NCBI GenBank assembly: GCA_002297505.1
Contig: DBLQ01000098.1
Location: 86,351-150,350, forward strand
Direction: 5' to 3'
Source of the DNA: Flavobacteriales bacterium UBA720
Lineage (GTDB): Bacteria; Bacteroidota; Bacteroidia; Flavobacteriales; Weeksellaceae
Length of the DNA: 64,000 nt
Below, piece by piece: positions 16,894 through 26,516 of this stretch (position 1 is the first letter of the stretch; each line of letters opens with the position of its first letter). The position numbers and the translations under genes are program-made. The notes under the pieces are model-generated. The model saw only the letters and a program-made list of their open reading frames with translations, was not told the origin of the DNA and did no database searches.

Positions 16894-17487
16894 TTAAGGC
16901 GTTTTGCCCGGAACGGTGTAATAGTTATAAAAGCTGGTATAAACTCTTGTCTTTTTCACTTCACCATTATCGTAGATCTCGACTTTACTTGTGTTCCCGG
17001 ACTTTTTATCCAGATAGAGCACTTCATCCAGCTGGCCTTTACGGTTGTAAGTCTCGGTCTTGAGATTTCTCCCATCCTCCATGTAATGAATACTCTTTAT
17101 TCTGCCATCATCCCGATAGCTGTAATATCTGACGTTATAGAAATTGCCATTGTCGGTCATTATTCCGTCATAAATATACTGCGCATCATATCGGCCTGCC
17201 ATTACCAACAGACCTTTGGGATCGTGAATGTAATAAAATATGCCATCCTTCGGAGATTTCAGCTCATAAACGGTTTGGGGCTCAGGTCTTCTTTCCGGAT
17301 TTCGGGTCATGATTTCCTTCTTTATAAAGACGGCGGTGTCATTCTGAGATACCCATAGTGTATCTATGATTTTAGAATTGGGCTTATAATGAACCTTGGA
17401 TATGGTGATATCTTTTTGGTCGGCAGTCTTAGTATCGCAGCCCAATAATATCAGGGCGGGGAGAATAATTGCCCAATAATATTTCAT
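16894..17487 (-). CDS. Putative lipoprotein with MORN-like repeats
   Basis: A lipoprotein signal ends at LILLGC, followed by DTKTADQ. The rest contains repeated YxxDGxxK-type strands (YSYRDDGRIKSIHYMEDGRNL, then KTETYNRKGQLDEV and VEIYDNGEVKKTRVY), resembling antitoxin-like MORN/YwqK repeats of Bacteroidota. The function is unknown. The frame is open nine codons upstream, but the internal ATG at 17487 gives a standard signal peptide and is preferred. Confidence 0.7.
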   Translation of the reverse strand: MKYYWAIILPALILLGCDTKTADQKDITISKVHYKPNSKIIDTLWVSQNDTAVFIKKEIMTRNPERRPEPQTVYELKSPKDGIFYYIHDPKGLLVMAGRYDAQYIYDGIMTDNGNFYNVRYYSYRDDGRIKSIHYMEDGRNLKTETYNRKGQLDEVLYLDKKSGNTSKVEIYDNGEVKKTRVYTSFYNYYTVPGKTP

Positions 17488-17653
17488 AAAGTTTTTCTCA
17501 ATTTCCATTTTCACAAAGCTAATGAATATTCCAAACTCATTGAATATAAACTATTTTACAGTCACTTTTAAGGTGTAGTAATCGTATTATTAAAAAAAAT
17601 ATTTCTATAATAATTTTTAAGTAAATTAGTTTATAAAAACACTGACTCATTTT

Positions 17654-19105
17654 ATGCCGAAACCATTTGTAGTATTTTTCTTCCTGATTTTTTCGATTCA
17701 AATTGCTGCACAAAACAGCTGGACCTGGACGAATGATACGTACAGCGGCATTAATTCGGCTGGTGTTGCTCCCACGCAGCCATTTCTCAATCCGAATCCG
17801 TGGGATATTAACCTTATTGGTCTCGATGCTGCGATTCAGAATGATTATGCTTACATCTCACAACAAAGTCTCCTTGGTCTTTCTGATGCCGAAATTGTAA
17901 TGGCCAATCCCAGCCGTAATATTACCGGAGAAAATCAGGCAGATGTATTTGATTTCTTCAACAAAAAAAATGCAAACTTTCTCTTCAATACAGATATTAC
18001 GGGTCCATCTTTTTCAATGACTGCCAACATTGGGGAAAAAAAATATGTCTTCGGACTTTTTACACGCGCCAGAGCGATAGGCAATGTCCTTAAACTCGAC
18101 AATTATTTCCGCTATGGCAATGAGATGGTTTTTCAGCCTTCCGACTACAACATGAAACCTTTCTCGGGCGCCGCCATGAGTTGGAGCGAGATCGGTCTGA
18201 ATGCTTCTACCCAGATCTTTCCAAATGCGGATCAGCAATGGATCTTCGGCGTCAACCTTAAGTATCTGGCCGGCTTCGATGCTGCTAACATTGTGAGCCA
18301 CAAAGCGATCGATCTTACTGCCACCAATCCGACCGCGACACAAAATCCTGATCTGATGAACATCTATGCTTCCAACTTTGATGTCACAGCGCAATATATT
18401 ACCAACTATAATTCTGACGCCAGCCGTTACAATATGCAACAAAACGGCAGCGGATTAGGACTCGATCTCGGCATTTCGGTTCTGGATAAAAATCCCCGTG
18501 AGGATGAGTATAATTACAAACTGTCCTTCAATCTTCTGGATCTGGGAGCGATTAATTTTAAAAATGGTATCAATCACCGTTTTGCCAGTACGGAAAAACT
18601 TTGGCTTCAGAATAATCCCAATCTGGACAATCAGGCCTTTGACAGTCCCGAGCAATATTTGCGGCTCCTGAGCAAGGAAGTTTACGGTAACGAGAATCAG
18701 TCTTTTACCGGAAATGGTTTCAAAATGGGATTACCTACAAGTTTTAATTTCAGTTACAGCCAGCGCATCAGAGAGCATCATTTTATCAATGTTAATTTGG
18801 TGCAGCGCGTTCCGGTTATGGAAAATTCTGTCAGGCGCAGTAATTTGCTCAATGTCAATTATCTCGTTCAGAAACAAGCCATTGGCTACGGCCTGTCGTC
18901 CACATTATCAGAATATAAGAATCTGACTTTCGGCGCATACCTGCGTGTGGGACCACTTGTTGTCGGGAGCGAAAATTTATTTCCTGTACTTTTCCGCCAT
19001 CAGCATTTGCATGCCGCAGCATTTTACATGGCACTTAAATTTTATCCCTTCTGGGACAATGACATGAAACGTCACAGAAGGAAAAAATGCGATTGTGAGA
19101 AATAA
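17654..19105 (+). CDS. DUF5723-like outer-membrane barrel protein
   Basis: A signal peptide (FFFLIFSIQIAAQ) is followed by a 460-residue beta-rich protein with an N-terminal NSAGVAPTQPFLNPNPWD segment and many alternating-hydrophobic strands, ending in a short basic/Cys tail. The layout matches DUF5723 proteins of Bacteroidota, predicted outer-membrane barrels of unknown role. The gene stands alone with a terminator at 19106. Confidence 0.72.
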   Translation: MPKPFVVFFFLIFSIQIAAQNSWTWTNDTYSGINSAGVAPTQPFLNPNPWDINLIGLDAAIQNDYAYISQQSLLGLSDAEIVMANPSRNITGENQADVFDFFNKKNANFLFNTDITGPSFSMTANIGEKKYVFGLFTRARAIGNVLKLDNYFRYGNEMVFQPSDYNMKPFSGAAMSWSEIGLNASTQIFPNADQQWIFGVNLKYLAGFDAANIVSHKAIDLTATNPTATQNPDLMNIYASNFDVTAQYITNYNSDASRYNMQQNGSGLGLDLGISVLDKNPREDEYNYKLSFNLLDLGAINFKNGINHRFASTEKLWLQNNPNLDNQAFDSPEQYLRLLSKEVYGNENQSFTGNGFKMGLPTSFNFSYSQRIREHHFINVNLVQRVPVMENSVRRSNLLNVNYLVQKQAIGYGLSSTLSEYKNLTFGAYLRVGPLVVGSENLFPVLFRHQHLHAAAFYMALKFYPFWDNDMKRHRRKKCDCEK

Positions 19106-19135
19106 AAAACGCCAAGGCTTTTACCCTGGCGTTTT
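19106..19135. terminator. Terminator after the DUF5723 gene
   Basis: Stem AAAACGCCA / TGGCGTTTT with a partly paired 12-nt loop directly after the stop codon. A T-tract is present on both strands, so it probably also serves the convergent S46 peptidase gene. Confidence 0.8.
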
Positions 19136-19152
19136 ACGTTGATATAGAAGAT

Positions 19153-21285
19153 TTATTTTATAACTTTCATCTCATTGATCAGCCATTTCGCATCGGCATA
19201 TTTATCAATCACGAACAAAATATATTTGGTATCCACCATGATATTTCTGCACAGTTTAGGATCATAGTTAATGTCGCTCATTGTGCCTTCCCACTGTCTG
19301 TCGAAGTTAAGTCCAATGAGATTTCCATAAGCATCTAAAGCCGGACTTCCGGAGTTTCCGCCAGTCGTATGGTTGGTCGCAGTAAAGTTCACAGGAACAT
19401 CTCCGGTTTTATCCTTATAAATTCCGTAATCTTTGGAATCGTAAAGGCTGATTAATTTTTTAGGTAAATCAAATTCATAATCTCCCGGCACATATTTTTC
19501 CATTACCCCCGCAAGATGTGTCTGGTAGCCGTAGCTCACCGCATCCCGCGGATTAGAACCTTTGACTTGTCCGTAAGTAACTCTCAGCGTAGAATTGGCA
19601 TCCGGGAAGAATTTGCGATTCTTGTCGGTTTCCATCTGCTGCGCCATAAATTTTTTCTGAAGGGCATCAATATCATTCTGCAGCGCGGTCACCTGCTTGT
19701 CCGTAGTTTCCAGATAGGAGTTTCTGAATGCGCTGTACATCTGGATCAGGGGATCTTTTTTAAGATTAGCAACCAGTGACTTTTGATCAGCAAACAGCTT
19801 ATCTGTATTTGCTGCCAAGTTATTAGAATCTTTTGAACGGCCGGTGATCATTGACATTTTCGAAACCGTATCCATCATTCCAAGATTCTTGCTCTCATTT
19901 TTTAGTTGGTCAAAATCTTTCGGAAGGAAATTGGAAGGCGTTTTGTTGGCATAGAGTGCCAGGATTTTTGCCGTCACCTTAGCGTCCAGTTCGGCATCAT
20001 AATCTTTATAGATATCAGAAAGTCTGGCTTTCAGGGCGTCCACATTCTTGGCGTCCATCTTTCCGGCTTCATAAGTCTGGATATAATTGTTCAGCAGGCC
20101 GGCCAATGTGAAGGTGTCGGAGTTTCTCACAATTTCCGAGTAGTACGCTCTGTGAAGATTGTAAGGTGCCTGTTCGTTGTATTTTTGGTTCAGTTGGTCA
20201 ATCGTTGGCTTGATGGCTGGATTTTTAGAGATCAGCATTTGTTCGTACTGTCTCTTTGTCTCTACAGCATTTGATTTTTTAAGACCTTCTACTTCGCCGA
20301 TCCATTTTTTCCAATAGTTGGCTACTCTTGCATATTTGGATGCGTATTTGATTTTGGTTGCAGGATCTACCCGCATCTTTTCATCCAATGTTTTAAGGGC
20401 AACATCACGCACGGCGATCATGGCAGGATCGGTCTCCAGCATAATTTTTTCTACTGCAATGGCAGGAAGATATTCCGTGGTTCTCCCGGGAAAACCAAAT
20501 ACGAAAGTAAAATCGTCCTCTTTTTTGTCTTTGATGGAAATCGGAAGGAAGTGTTTTGGTGTGTACGGAATGTTATCTTTAGAATATTCAGCCGGTTTGT
20601 TATTTTTATCTGCGTAGATTCGGAACATTGAGAAATCTCCGGTATGTCTTGGCCAAACCCAGTTATCAGTGTCCGAACCATATTTACCTATGCTGGACGG
20701 TGGTGCACCCACCAGACGCACATCCTTGTAAGTCTCGATGACATACGCATAATATTTATTGCCGTAGTACATCGGTTTTACCGAAACTGTTTGATAGGAT
20801 TCGATCTTTTGAGCTTTTTTATAAGCCTCGATATTATCATTGATTTTTTTGGAAAGATCAGCACCAGTAAGGTTTTCCGTACCGGCCAAGATATCTTTGG
20901 TAACTTCCTTGATATCGGCAATGAAATCGACAGTTACACCAGGATTTGGCAATTCGCCGTTCATATCTTTTGCCCAGAAGCCGTTGGTGAGCAGGTCATT
21001 TTCTACCGTGGAGTGCGACTGGATATTGTCATAGCCGCAATGATGGTTGGTGAGCAGAAGTCCTTTTTGAGAGATGATTTCTGCAGTACATCCACCGTTG
21101 AACTGAACCACAGCGTCCTTGATGCTCGCTTTGCTTGGGTCAAAAATATCCTTGGCAGAGATCTTCATTCCCAGCTCTTTCATTTCCTTTTCATTCACTT
21201 CTGTCGGAATCCACATCCCGCCATATTGTTGGGCAAAGGAAAGCGTGGCGGACAAAAACAGACTTGCTATTAAGACTTTTTTCAT
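19153..21285 (-). CDS. S46 serine peptidase, DPP11-like dipeptidyl peptidase
   Basis: Periplasmic dipeptidyl peptidase that removes dipeptides from the N-terminus of oligopeptides for uptake. It has a signal peptide (MKKVLIASLFLSATLSFAQ), a catalytic His in LLLTNHHCGYD (His81/82) and a catalytic Ser in TGGNSGSP (Ser645). The residue that sets S1 specificity in this family follows FD in NFDRQWEG. Here it is Arg663, 47 residues from the C-terminus. From memory, P. gingivalis DPP11 has Arg673 with the same C-terminal spacing, whereas DPP7 has Gly. This predicts Asp/Glu preference. At 710 residues it is complete. Confidence 0.92.
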   Translation of the reverse strand: MKKVLIASLFLSATLSFAQQYGGMWIPTEVNEKEMKELGMKISAKDIFDPSKASIKDAVVQFNGGCTAEIISQKGLLLTNHHCGYDNIQSHSTVENDLLTNGFWAKDMNGELPNPGVTVDFIADIKEVTKDILAGTENLTGADLSKKINDNIEAYKKAQKIESYQTVSVKPMYYGNKYYAYVIETYKDVRLVGAPPSSIGKYGSDTDNWVWPRHTGDFSMFRIYADKNNKPAEYSKDNIPYTPKHFLPISIKDKKEDDFTFVFGFPGRTTEYLPAIAVEKIMLETDPAMIAVRDVALKTLDEKMRVDPATKIKYASKYARVANYWKKWIGEVEGLKKSNAVETKRQYEQMLISKNPAIKPTIDQLNQKYNEQAPYNLHRAYYSEIVRNSDTFTLAGLLNNYIQTYEAGKMDAKNVDALKARLSDIYKDYDAELDAKVTAKILALYANKTPSNFLPKDFDQLKNESKNLGMMDTVSKMSMITGRSKDSNNLAANTDKLFADQKSLVANLKKDPLIQMYSAFRNSYLETTDKQVTALQNDIDALQKKFMAQQMETDKNRKFFPDANSTLRVTYGQVKGSNPRDAVSYGYQTHLAGVMEKYVPGDYEFDLPKKLISLYDSKDYGIYKDKTGDVPVNFTATNHTTGGNSGSPALDAYGNLIGLNFDRQWEGTMSDINYDPKLCRNIMVDTKYILFVIDKYADAKWLINEMKVIK

Positions 21286-21378
21286 TTGAAAATTTTAAAT
21301 TTTTACGAATTTAATCAAAATTTTCTTAAGCGAAAGTCTGAAGCAAATCGAGCATAGATAAAAGACTCCAATAAAATT

Positions 21379-21792
21379 TTAGAGTTCGGGCGAAGCATTT
21401 TTGACATAGAGCCTGTCCGCCACGTATTCTATTTTGGTCTTACCGTGCGGCTTCGGGTTGCCATCTTCTCCCAAGGCCACAAAAACCAGTTTGTCGATCG
21501 TAATGATTTTCTGATGCGTCATCTTATTTCTCACTTCGCAGCGCAGTGTCAATGAGGTTTTCCCGAATTCTACCGCTTCAATTCCAATTTCAATAATGTC
21601 TCCTTGTTTAGCTGAACTTACAAAGTTGATTTCAGAAATATATTTGGTAACTGTTCTTGAATTTTCTAATTGAATAATGGCATAAAGTGCCGCTTCTTCG
21701 TCAATCCATTGCAATAAGCGACCTCCAAACAATGAATGGTTGGGATTCAGGTCTTCTGGTTTGATCCATTTTCTGGTATGATAATTCATCAT
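21379..21792 (-). CDS. Hotdog-fold acyl-CoA thioesterase (YciA/BFIT-like)
   Basis: Cytoplasmic thioesterase. The hotdog core starts with LNPNHSLFGGRLLQWIDEEA, where the His/Gly and acidic residue after the helix form the usual active site, and continues through TKYISEINFVSSAKQGDIIE. The frame is open for 15 codons more, but MMNYHTRKW is the natural family start and is chosen. Substrate chain length cannot be told from sequence. Confidence 0.85.
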   Translation of the reverse strand: MMNYHTRKWIKPEDLNPNHSLFGGRLLQWIDEEAALYAIIQLENSRTVTKYISEINFVSSAKQGDIIEIGIEAVEFGKTSLTLRCEVRNKMTHQKIITIDKLVFVALGEDGNPKPHGKTKIEYVADRLYVKNASPEL

Positions 21793-21918
21793 GATTCTGT
21801 CACATTTTAATTTGATGCAAAGGTAAAATTTATTCATTTACTGTGTCGCGATTCATCATAGAAACTGCGCATTGTAACCATCGTCTCTCAAAATACAAAG
21901 ATTTCCTATGGTTGAATT

Positions 21919-21947
21919 TTTGATTCCCTAGATTCTTAGTATTTTTG
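21919..21947 (+). promoter_or_regulatory. Candidate promoter of aguBA (TTTG-N17-TATTTTTG)
   Basis: TATTTTTG at 21940-21947 exactly fits the Bacteroidota TAnnTTTG -7 box, with a TTTG -33-like element 17 bases upstream at 21919-21922. The aguB ATG follows 14 bases later. Confidence 0.6.
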
Positions 21948-21961
21948 TAAAAATTTTTAGA

Positions 21962-22837
21962 ATGTCAAAAGTAAAAATTGGAACCGTTCAGATGTCCTGT
22001 GTTGCCGATAAGCAATCCAACCTGGATAAAGCCATTGAAAAAATAAAGGAGGCCGCTGAAAAAGGTGCTCAGATCGTTTGTTTACAAGAACTTTTCACCT
22101 CATTATATTTTTGTGATGTAGAAGACTATGATAATTTTGAATTGGCAGAGCCTATTCCCGGACCGTCAACCGATGCATTGTCTCCGTTGGCGAAAGAATT
22201 GGGCGTTGTCATCATCGCATCGTTATTTGAAAAGCGTGCGCAAGGTCTTTATCACAATACAACGGCTGTAATTGATGCAGACGGAACTTACCTCGGAAAA
22301 TACCGTAAGATGCACATCCCTGACGATCCAGCTTTTTATGAAAAATTTTATTTTACACCGGGAGATTTAGGTTATAAAATTTTTCCGACCAAATTTGGAA
22401 AAGTTGGCGTTTTGATCTGCTGGGACCAGTGGTATCCGGAAGCTTCAAGAATCACCGCTTTGATGGGAGCAGATATAATGTTTTATCCAACAGCGATTGG
22501 CTGGGCAACCGATCAGGACGAAGAAACCAATCAAGATCAGTACAACGCCTGGCAGACCATCCAACGCTCTCACTCTGTAGCCAACGGACTTCCTGTAGTT
22601 TCTGTGAATAGAGTAGGCTTCGAGCAAGATGGCGCCATGAAATTCTGGGGCGGAAGCTTTGTGACCAATGCGCAGGGAAAACTGTTGTATCTCGGTTCGC
22701 ACGATAAAGAGGAAGTGGCAGTAACAGAAGTTGACCTTGCTCAAACCGATTACATGAGAAAGCACTGGCCATTCCTGAGAGACAGAAGAATCGAGACTTA
22801 TTCGCCGATTACAAAACGTTTTATTGATGAGGATTAA
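21962..22837 (+). CDS. aguB: N-carbamoylputrescine amidase
   Basis: Carbon-nitrogen hydrolase that converts N-carbamoylputrescine to putrescine, CO2 and ammonia. The nitrilase triad is visible as Glu43 (VCLQELF), Lys116 (KYRKMHIPDD) and Cys153 (VLICWDQWYPEA). The FYEKFYFTPGDLG and GWATDQDEE segments are characteristic of AguB. The stop overlaps the aguA start (TAATG), placing the second step of the pathway first in the operon. Confidence 0.95.
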   Translation: MSKVKIGTVQMSCVADKQSNLDKAIEKIKEAAEKGAQIVCLQELFTSLYFCDVEDYDNFELAEPIPGPSTDALSPLAKELGVVIIASLFEKRAQGLYHNTTAVIDADGTYLGKYRKMHIPDDPAFYEKFYFTPGDLGYKIFPTKFGKVGVLICWDQWYPEASRITALMGADIMFYPTAIGWATDQDEETNQDQYNAWQTIQRSHSVANGLPVVSVNRVGFEQDGAMKFWGGSFVTNAQGKLLYLGSHDKEEVAVTEVDLAQTDYMRKHWPFLRDRRIETYSPITKRFIDED

Positions 22838-23895
22838 TGGTTATAACTAAAGATTTCAATCCGTTAGAAAATGGATACACCTTCCCCGCAGAATGGGAAG
22901 AACACGAGGCAACCTGGCTTTCCTGGCCTCACAAAGAAGAATCCTGGCCGGAGAGAATCGATTTGATTTATCCGGCTTATGCCCAATTCATTGCAGAACT
23001 GACGAAAGGCGAATTCGTCTGCATTAACGTCAAAGATCAGGAAATGCAGGCTTTTGCAATGGAACATATTTCCAAAGCCGGCGCAGATATTTCTAAAGTT
23101 GAGTTTTATTTTAATGAAACCAACGATGCCTGGTGCAGAGACCACGGACCTGCATTTTTAATTAACAAAAACGGCGACGACCCTAAGAAAATCATTGTAG
23201 ATTGGGGATTCAACGCGTGGGGCGGAAAATATCCACCGTTTGAATTGGATGATGTGATTCCAACTAAAATCGCCGAAGAAAAAAGTTTGCCAGTAATTTA
23301 TCCAGGAATTATTATGGAAGGTGGTTCGGTAGAATTCAACGGTGCTGGAACGATTTTGACTTCGAAGTCATGTCTGCTTAATGAAAACCGAAATCCGCAT
23401 CTTTCACAGGAGGAAGTGGAGGATTATTTAAAGAAATATTACGGACAAAAACAAGTCCTTTGGGTAGACGACGGCATCATTGGAGACGATACCGACGGGC
23501 ACGTGGACGATACCATTCGTTTCGTGAACGAGAATACGGTGCTCACCGTGATCGAGGATAACAAGGAAGATGATAATTACGAAATTCTTCAAACCAACCT
23601 TCGACAGCTTCAGGAAATGACTCTGCTGAATGGAGAAAAACTGAATATCATCGAACTGCCGATGCCAGATCCGGTCTATTGCGACGGACAACGATTGCCG
23701 GCCTCTTACGCCAATTTTTACATCGCTAACAAGTCCGTAATTGTTCCGACTTACAGATGTGATAAAGATGCTGTGGCTTTGGAAATCATCCAAAGATGTT
23801 TTCCAACCAGAGAAGTGGTAGGAATCGATTCTACCGACATCATCTGGGGATTGGGAAGCTTCCACTGCCTGAGTCAGCAAGAACCTTTGGTATAG
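22837..23895 (+). CDS. aguA: Agmatine deiminase
   Basis: Converts agmatine to N-carbamoylputrescine, feeding AguB. Family motifs: PAEWEEHEATWLSWPH near the N-terminus, WCRDHGPAF, MEGGSVEFNGAGT, the general-base region DTDGHVDDTIRF, and the catalytic Cys344 in GSFHCLSQQEP. Length 352 is normal. It is translationally coupled to aguB and closed by a terminator at 23900. No arginine decarboxylase is present in the window, so agmatine must be supplied from elsewhere. Confidence 0.95.
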   Translation: MVITKDFNPLENGYTFPAEWEEHEATWLSWPHKEESWPERIDLIYPAYAQFIAELTKGEFVCINVKDQEMQAFAMEHISKAGADISKVEFYFNETNDAWCRDHGPAFLINKNGDDPKKIIVDWGFNAWGGKYPPFELDDVIPTKIAEEKSLPVIYPGIIMEGGSVEFNGAGTILTSKSCLLNENRNPHLSQEEVEDYLKKYYGQKQVLWVDDGIIGDDTDGHVDDTIRFVNENTVLTVIEDNKEDDNYEILQTNLRQLQEMTLLNGEKLNIIELPMPDPVYCDGQRLPASYANFYIANKSVIVPTYRCDKDAVALEIIQRCFPTREVVGIDSTDIIWGLGSFHCLSQQEPLV

Positions 23896-23899
23896 ATTT

Positions 23900-23919
23900 A
23901 GCCTGCAGAACTGCGGGCT
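23900..23919 (+). terminator. Terminator of aguBA
   Basis: Stem AGCCTGCA / TGCGGGCT (one wobble) with a GAAC loop and a T6 tail, five bases after the aguA stop. Confidence 0.8.
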
Positions 23920-23934
23920 TTTTTATTATAAATT

Positions 23935-25332
23935 ATGAATAACATCAACACTACGGATTCTATTAAAAAAATACTGCCATTCATATTGGCTACTGCAATT
24001 TTTATGCAGATGCTGGATTCCACAATTCTCAATACATCGTTACCATCAATAGCCCGAGATCTGCAGGAATCTCCGCTCAATATGCAGAATGCCATCGTGA
24101 GCTACGTTCTTACTCTGGCGCTTTTTATGCCTGTAAGCGGTTTCCTGGCGGATAAGTTCGGCACTAAAAAGATTTTCATTGTATCATTAATCTTATTTTC
24201 CTTGGGATCACTGTTTTGTTCGCTCTCTCAGGACCTTACGCAGTTGGTTATTTCGCGTGTTATCCAGGGTGTCGGCGGCAGTCTGATGACGCCGGTCGGA
24301 AAATTGGCTCTCATTAAAACCTTTGACAAAAACGAATTGCTGAAGGCGATGAATTATGCTATTGTTCCCGCCTTAATCGGACCTATACTGGGACCTGTAA
24401 TTGGCGGATATATCGTGGATTATCTGTCCTGGCACTGGATTTTCCTGATCAATATTCCTATCGGTGTTCTGGGAATTATTCTGAGTCTCAGGTATATGCC
24501 CAATTATAAATCTCCTGTCATCGATTTTGACCTGAAAGGATTTTTGATTTTCGCGGCCGCCTCACTTTTGTTATCCGTCTCATTAGAACTTTTGGGAAAT
24601 ACGAGCAACATTACGCCCATTTTATTAATTCTGATGCTTGGTTTCCTGATGCTTTACTATTATTATAAACATGCAAAAACGGACAATAATCCAATTTTCC
24701 CGCTTAATCTTTTCCAGGTGAGAACTTTCAGGGTTGGCATTTTGGGCAATCTGGCTACGCGTCTCGGAATCAGTTCCGTTCCGCTTTTAGTGCCGCTTAT
24801 GATCCAGATGTCCTACGGTCGTTCTGCACTGACCAGCGGATGGATCGTGGCGCCAATGGCCCTCACCGCGATGTTTGGAAAATCTTTTGTAATCGGTATA
24901 CTGGACAGATTTGGATACAGAAAGACACTGATGACCAATACTTTTATCATCGGCGTCCTGATCTGTTGTCTCGCCATTCCGACAGTTCACAGCTCTATCT
25001 ATTGGTTTGTGCCGATTCTTCTGGTGATGGGATTTTTTAACTCCATCCAGTTCACATCCATGAACACGATCTCAATTGCAGACTTACGAAGCTATCACAC
25101 CAGCAGCGGCAATTCTCTGGTGTCGGTTAATCAGCAATTTGCGGTTGGCTTTGGCGTTTCATTCGGTCTTGTGGTTCTGAAATTATTCGAAGGTGATACC
25201 ACTTTCATCCACAACGAAGCGCATAATGCTTTTCGATATACGTTTCTTGTCGTCGGATTTCTCACGATCCTGTCAGGTTTTGTCTTCCGGAGACTGCATG
25301 CGTCGGACGGCGAAAACATGAAATCCACATAA
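23935..25332 (+). CDS. MFS drug-efflux transporter, DHA2 type (MdtD/EmrB-like)
   Basis: Inner-membrane proton antiporter with many hydrophobic helices over 465 residues. Signature segments are MLDSTILNTSLPSIARDL (DHA2 motif D1), ADKFGTKKIF (motif A) and SRVIQGVGGSLMTPVG (motif B/C region), closest in layout to MdtD. The substrate is unknown. The following methyltransferase and glycosylase genes start within 11 bp of each preceding stop, suggesting a three-gene operon. Confidence 0.9.
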   Translation: MNNINTTDSIKKILPFILATAIFMQMLDSTILNTSLPSIARDLQESPLNMQNAIVSYVLTLALFMPVSGFLADKFGTKKIFIVSLILFSLGSLFCSLSQDLTQLVISRVIQGVGGSLMTPVGKLALIKTFDKNELLKAMNYAIVPALIGPILGPVIGGYIVDYLSWHWIFLINIPIGVLGIILSLRYMPNYKSPVIDFDLKGFLIFAAASLLLSVSLELLGNTSNITPILLILMLGFLMLYYYYKHAKTDNNPIFPLNLFQVRTFRVGILGNLATRLGISSVPLLVPLMIQMSYGRSALTSGWIVAPMALTAMFGKSFVIGILDRFGYRKTLMTNTFIIGVLICCLAIPTVHSSIYWFVPILLVMGFFNSIQFTSMNTISIADLRSYHTSSGNSLVSVNQQFAVGFGVSFGLVVLKLFEGDTTFIHNEAHNAFRYTFLVVGFLTILSGFVFRRLHASDGENMKST

Positions 25333-25341
25333 CTGTCATCC

Positions 25342-26505
25342 ATGAACTTTCTGAAATTAACAACTCCCGACATTCAGGATTTTATCCGTCAAAATCTCAA
25401 TTCTGATCTACATTTGCTATTGCTGAAAAAATCACCGTTTGAGGATGTTGCAATGCATGAAATTGTTCAGCAGATCAAAGGCAAAAAAATAGCTCAAAAA
25501 AAATTTCCCTTCTTGCTGAAGGAAGGCATTATTTTTCCGCCCAACCTTAACCTGGAACAGGCCTCGTCCCAGGCTACTGCAGAATACAAAGCTCAGAAAC
25601 TGAGTGGTCAATCATTCCTGGATCTGACTTGTGGATTTGGAATTGACGCCCATTTTTTATCCAAAAATTTCGAAGAGACTACTTTAATTGAACAAAATCC
25701 GGATTTGATCGCTATCGTTCAGCACAACTGGAACCTTTTAGGCCGGCAAGCCAATTTTGTCAATGCGACACTCGAAGCTTTCCTTAATAACAATCATCAG
25801 AAGTTTGATTTGATATACCTAGATCCGGCGAGGCGTGACCAGCAGAACAAAAAGAAATTTCTTCTTGGAGATCTATCGCCGAATTTGTTGGAAATTATCG
25901 AAAAGTTGCAGTCCTTTGGGGACCAAATTATTGTTAAATTATCACCGCTTATCGACATTTCTTACCTCATTTCTGCTGTAAAAGTTATCAATGAAATTCA
26001 GATCATTGCAGTCAGAAACGAGGTGAAGGAACTTGTATTAATTATAGAAAGCAGCGTTCCGGATGCCGGATCGGACGATGTGAAAATCCGTTGTATTAAC
26101 CTAGAATCGGATGAACCTGAATTTTGTTTCTATTTTAACGAAGAAAAATCAGCAAGATCCGAATATTCTGAGTGTCAGAATTACCTTTACATTCCCAACA
26201 ATTCTCTCCTGAAGGCCGGTGCATTCAATACGATTTCAGAAAAATTCGGACTGAAAAAACTGCATCCGAACACGCATTTTTACACTTCCGAACATATGAT
26301 AGAAAACTTTCCCGGACGGATGCTGCGCGTGGAGAAGATTGAAATTAAAGATTTAAAAAAAGGAGAGAAGTATAACATCATTTCCAAAAATTATCCTTTG
26401 AAGCCTGACGAAATCAAGAAAAAATATAAACTCAATGACGGTGGGAATCGGTATTTGATTTTTACGCAATCCGCTAAAGGCAAAGAAATTCTTAGAAGCC
26501 TGTAA
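25342..26505 (+). CDS. Class I SAM methyltransferase with THUMP-like C-terminal domain
   Basis: The Rossmann methyltransferase core has motif I FLDLTCGFGIDAHFL (about residues 93-107), an acidic motif II at TTLIEQNP and motif IV IYLDPARRD, with KLSPLIDI after it. The C-terminal third (LKAGAFNTISEKFGLKKLHP) matches the THUMP-like domain found in related bacterial proteins. An RNA substrate is likely from the family but is not established. It lies in a tight cluster with the MFS and DNA-glycosylase genes. Confidence 0.8.
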   Translation: MNFLKLTTPDIQDFIRQNLNSDLHLLLLKKSPFEDVAMHEIVQQIKGKKIAQKKFPFLLKEGIIFPPNLNLEQASSQATAEYKAQKLSGQSFLDLTCGFGIDAHFLSKNFEETTLIEQNPDLIAIVQHNWNLLGRQANFVNATLEAFLNNNHQKFDLIYLDPARRDQQNKKKFLLGDLSPNLLEIIEKLQSFGDQIIVKLSPLIDISYLISAVKVINEIQIIAVRNEVKELVLIIESSVPDAGSDDVKIRCINLESDEPEFCFYFNEEKSARSEYSECQNYLYIPNNSLLKAGAFNTISEKFGLKKLHPNTHFYTSEHMIENFPGRMLRVEKIEIKDLKKGEKYNIISKNYPLKPDEIKKKYKLNDGGNRYLIFTQSAKGKEILRSL

Positions 26506-26516
26506 AAAATGATCTG

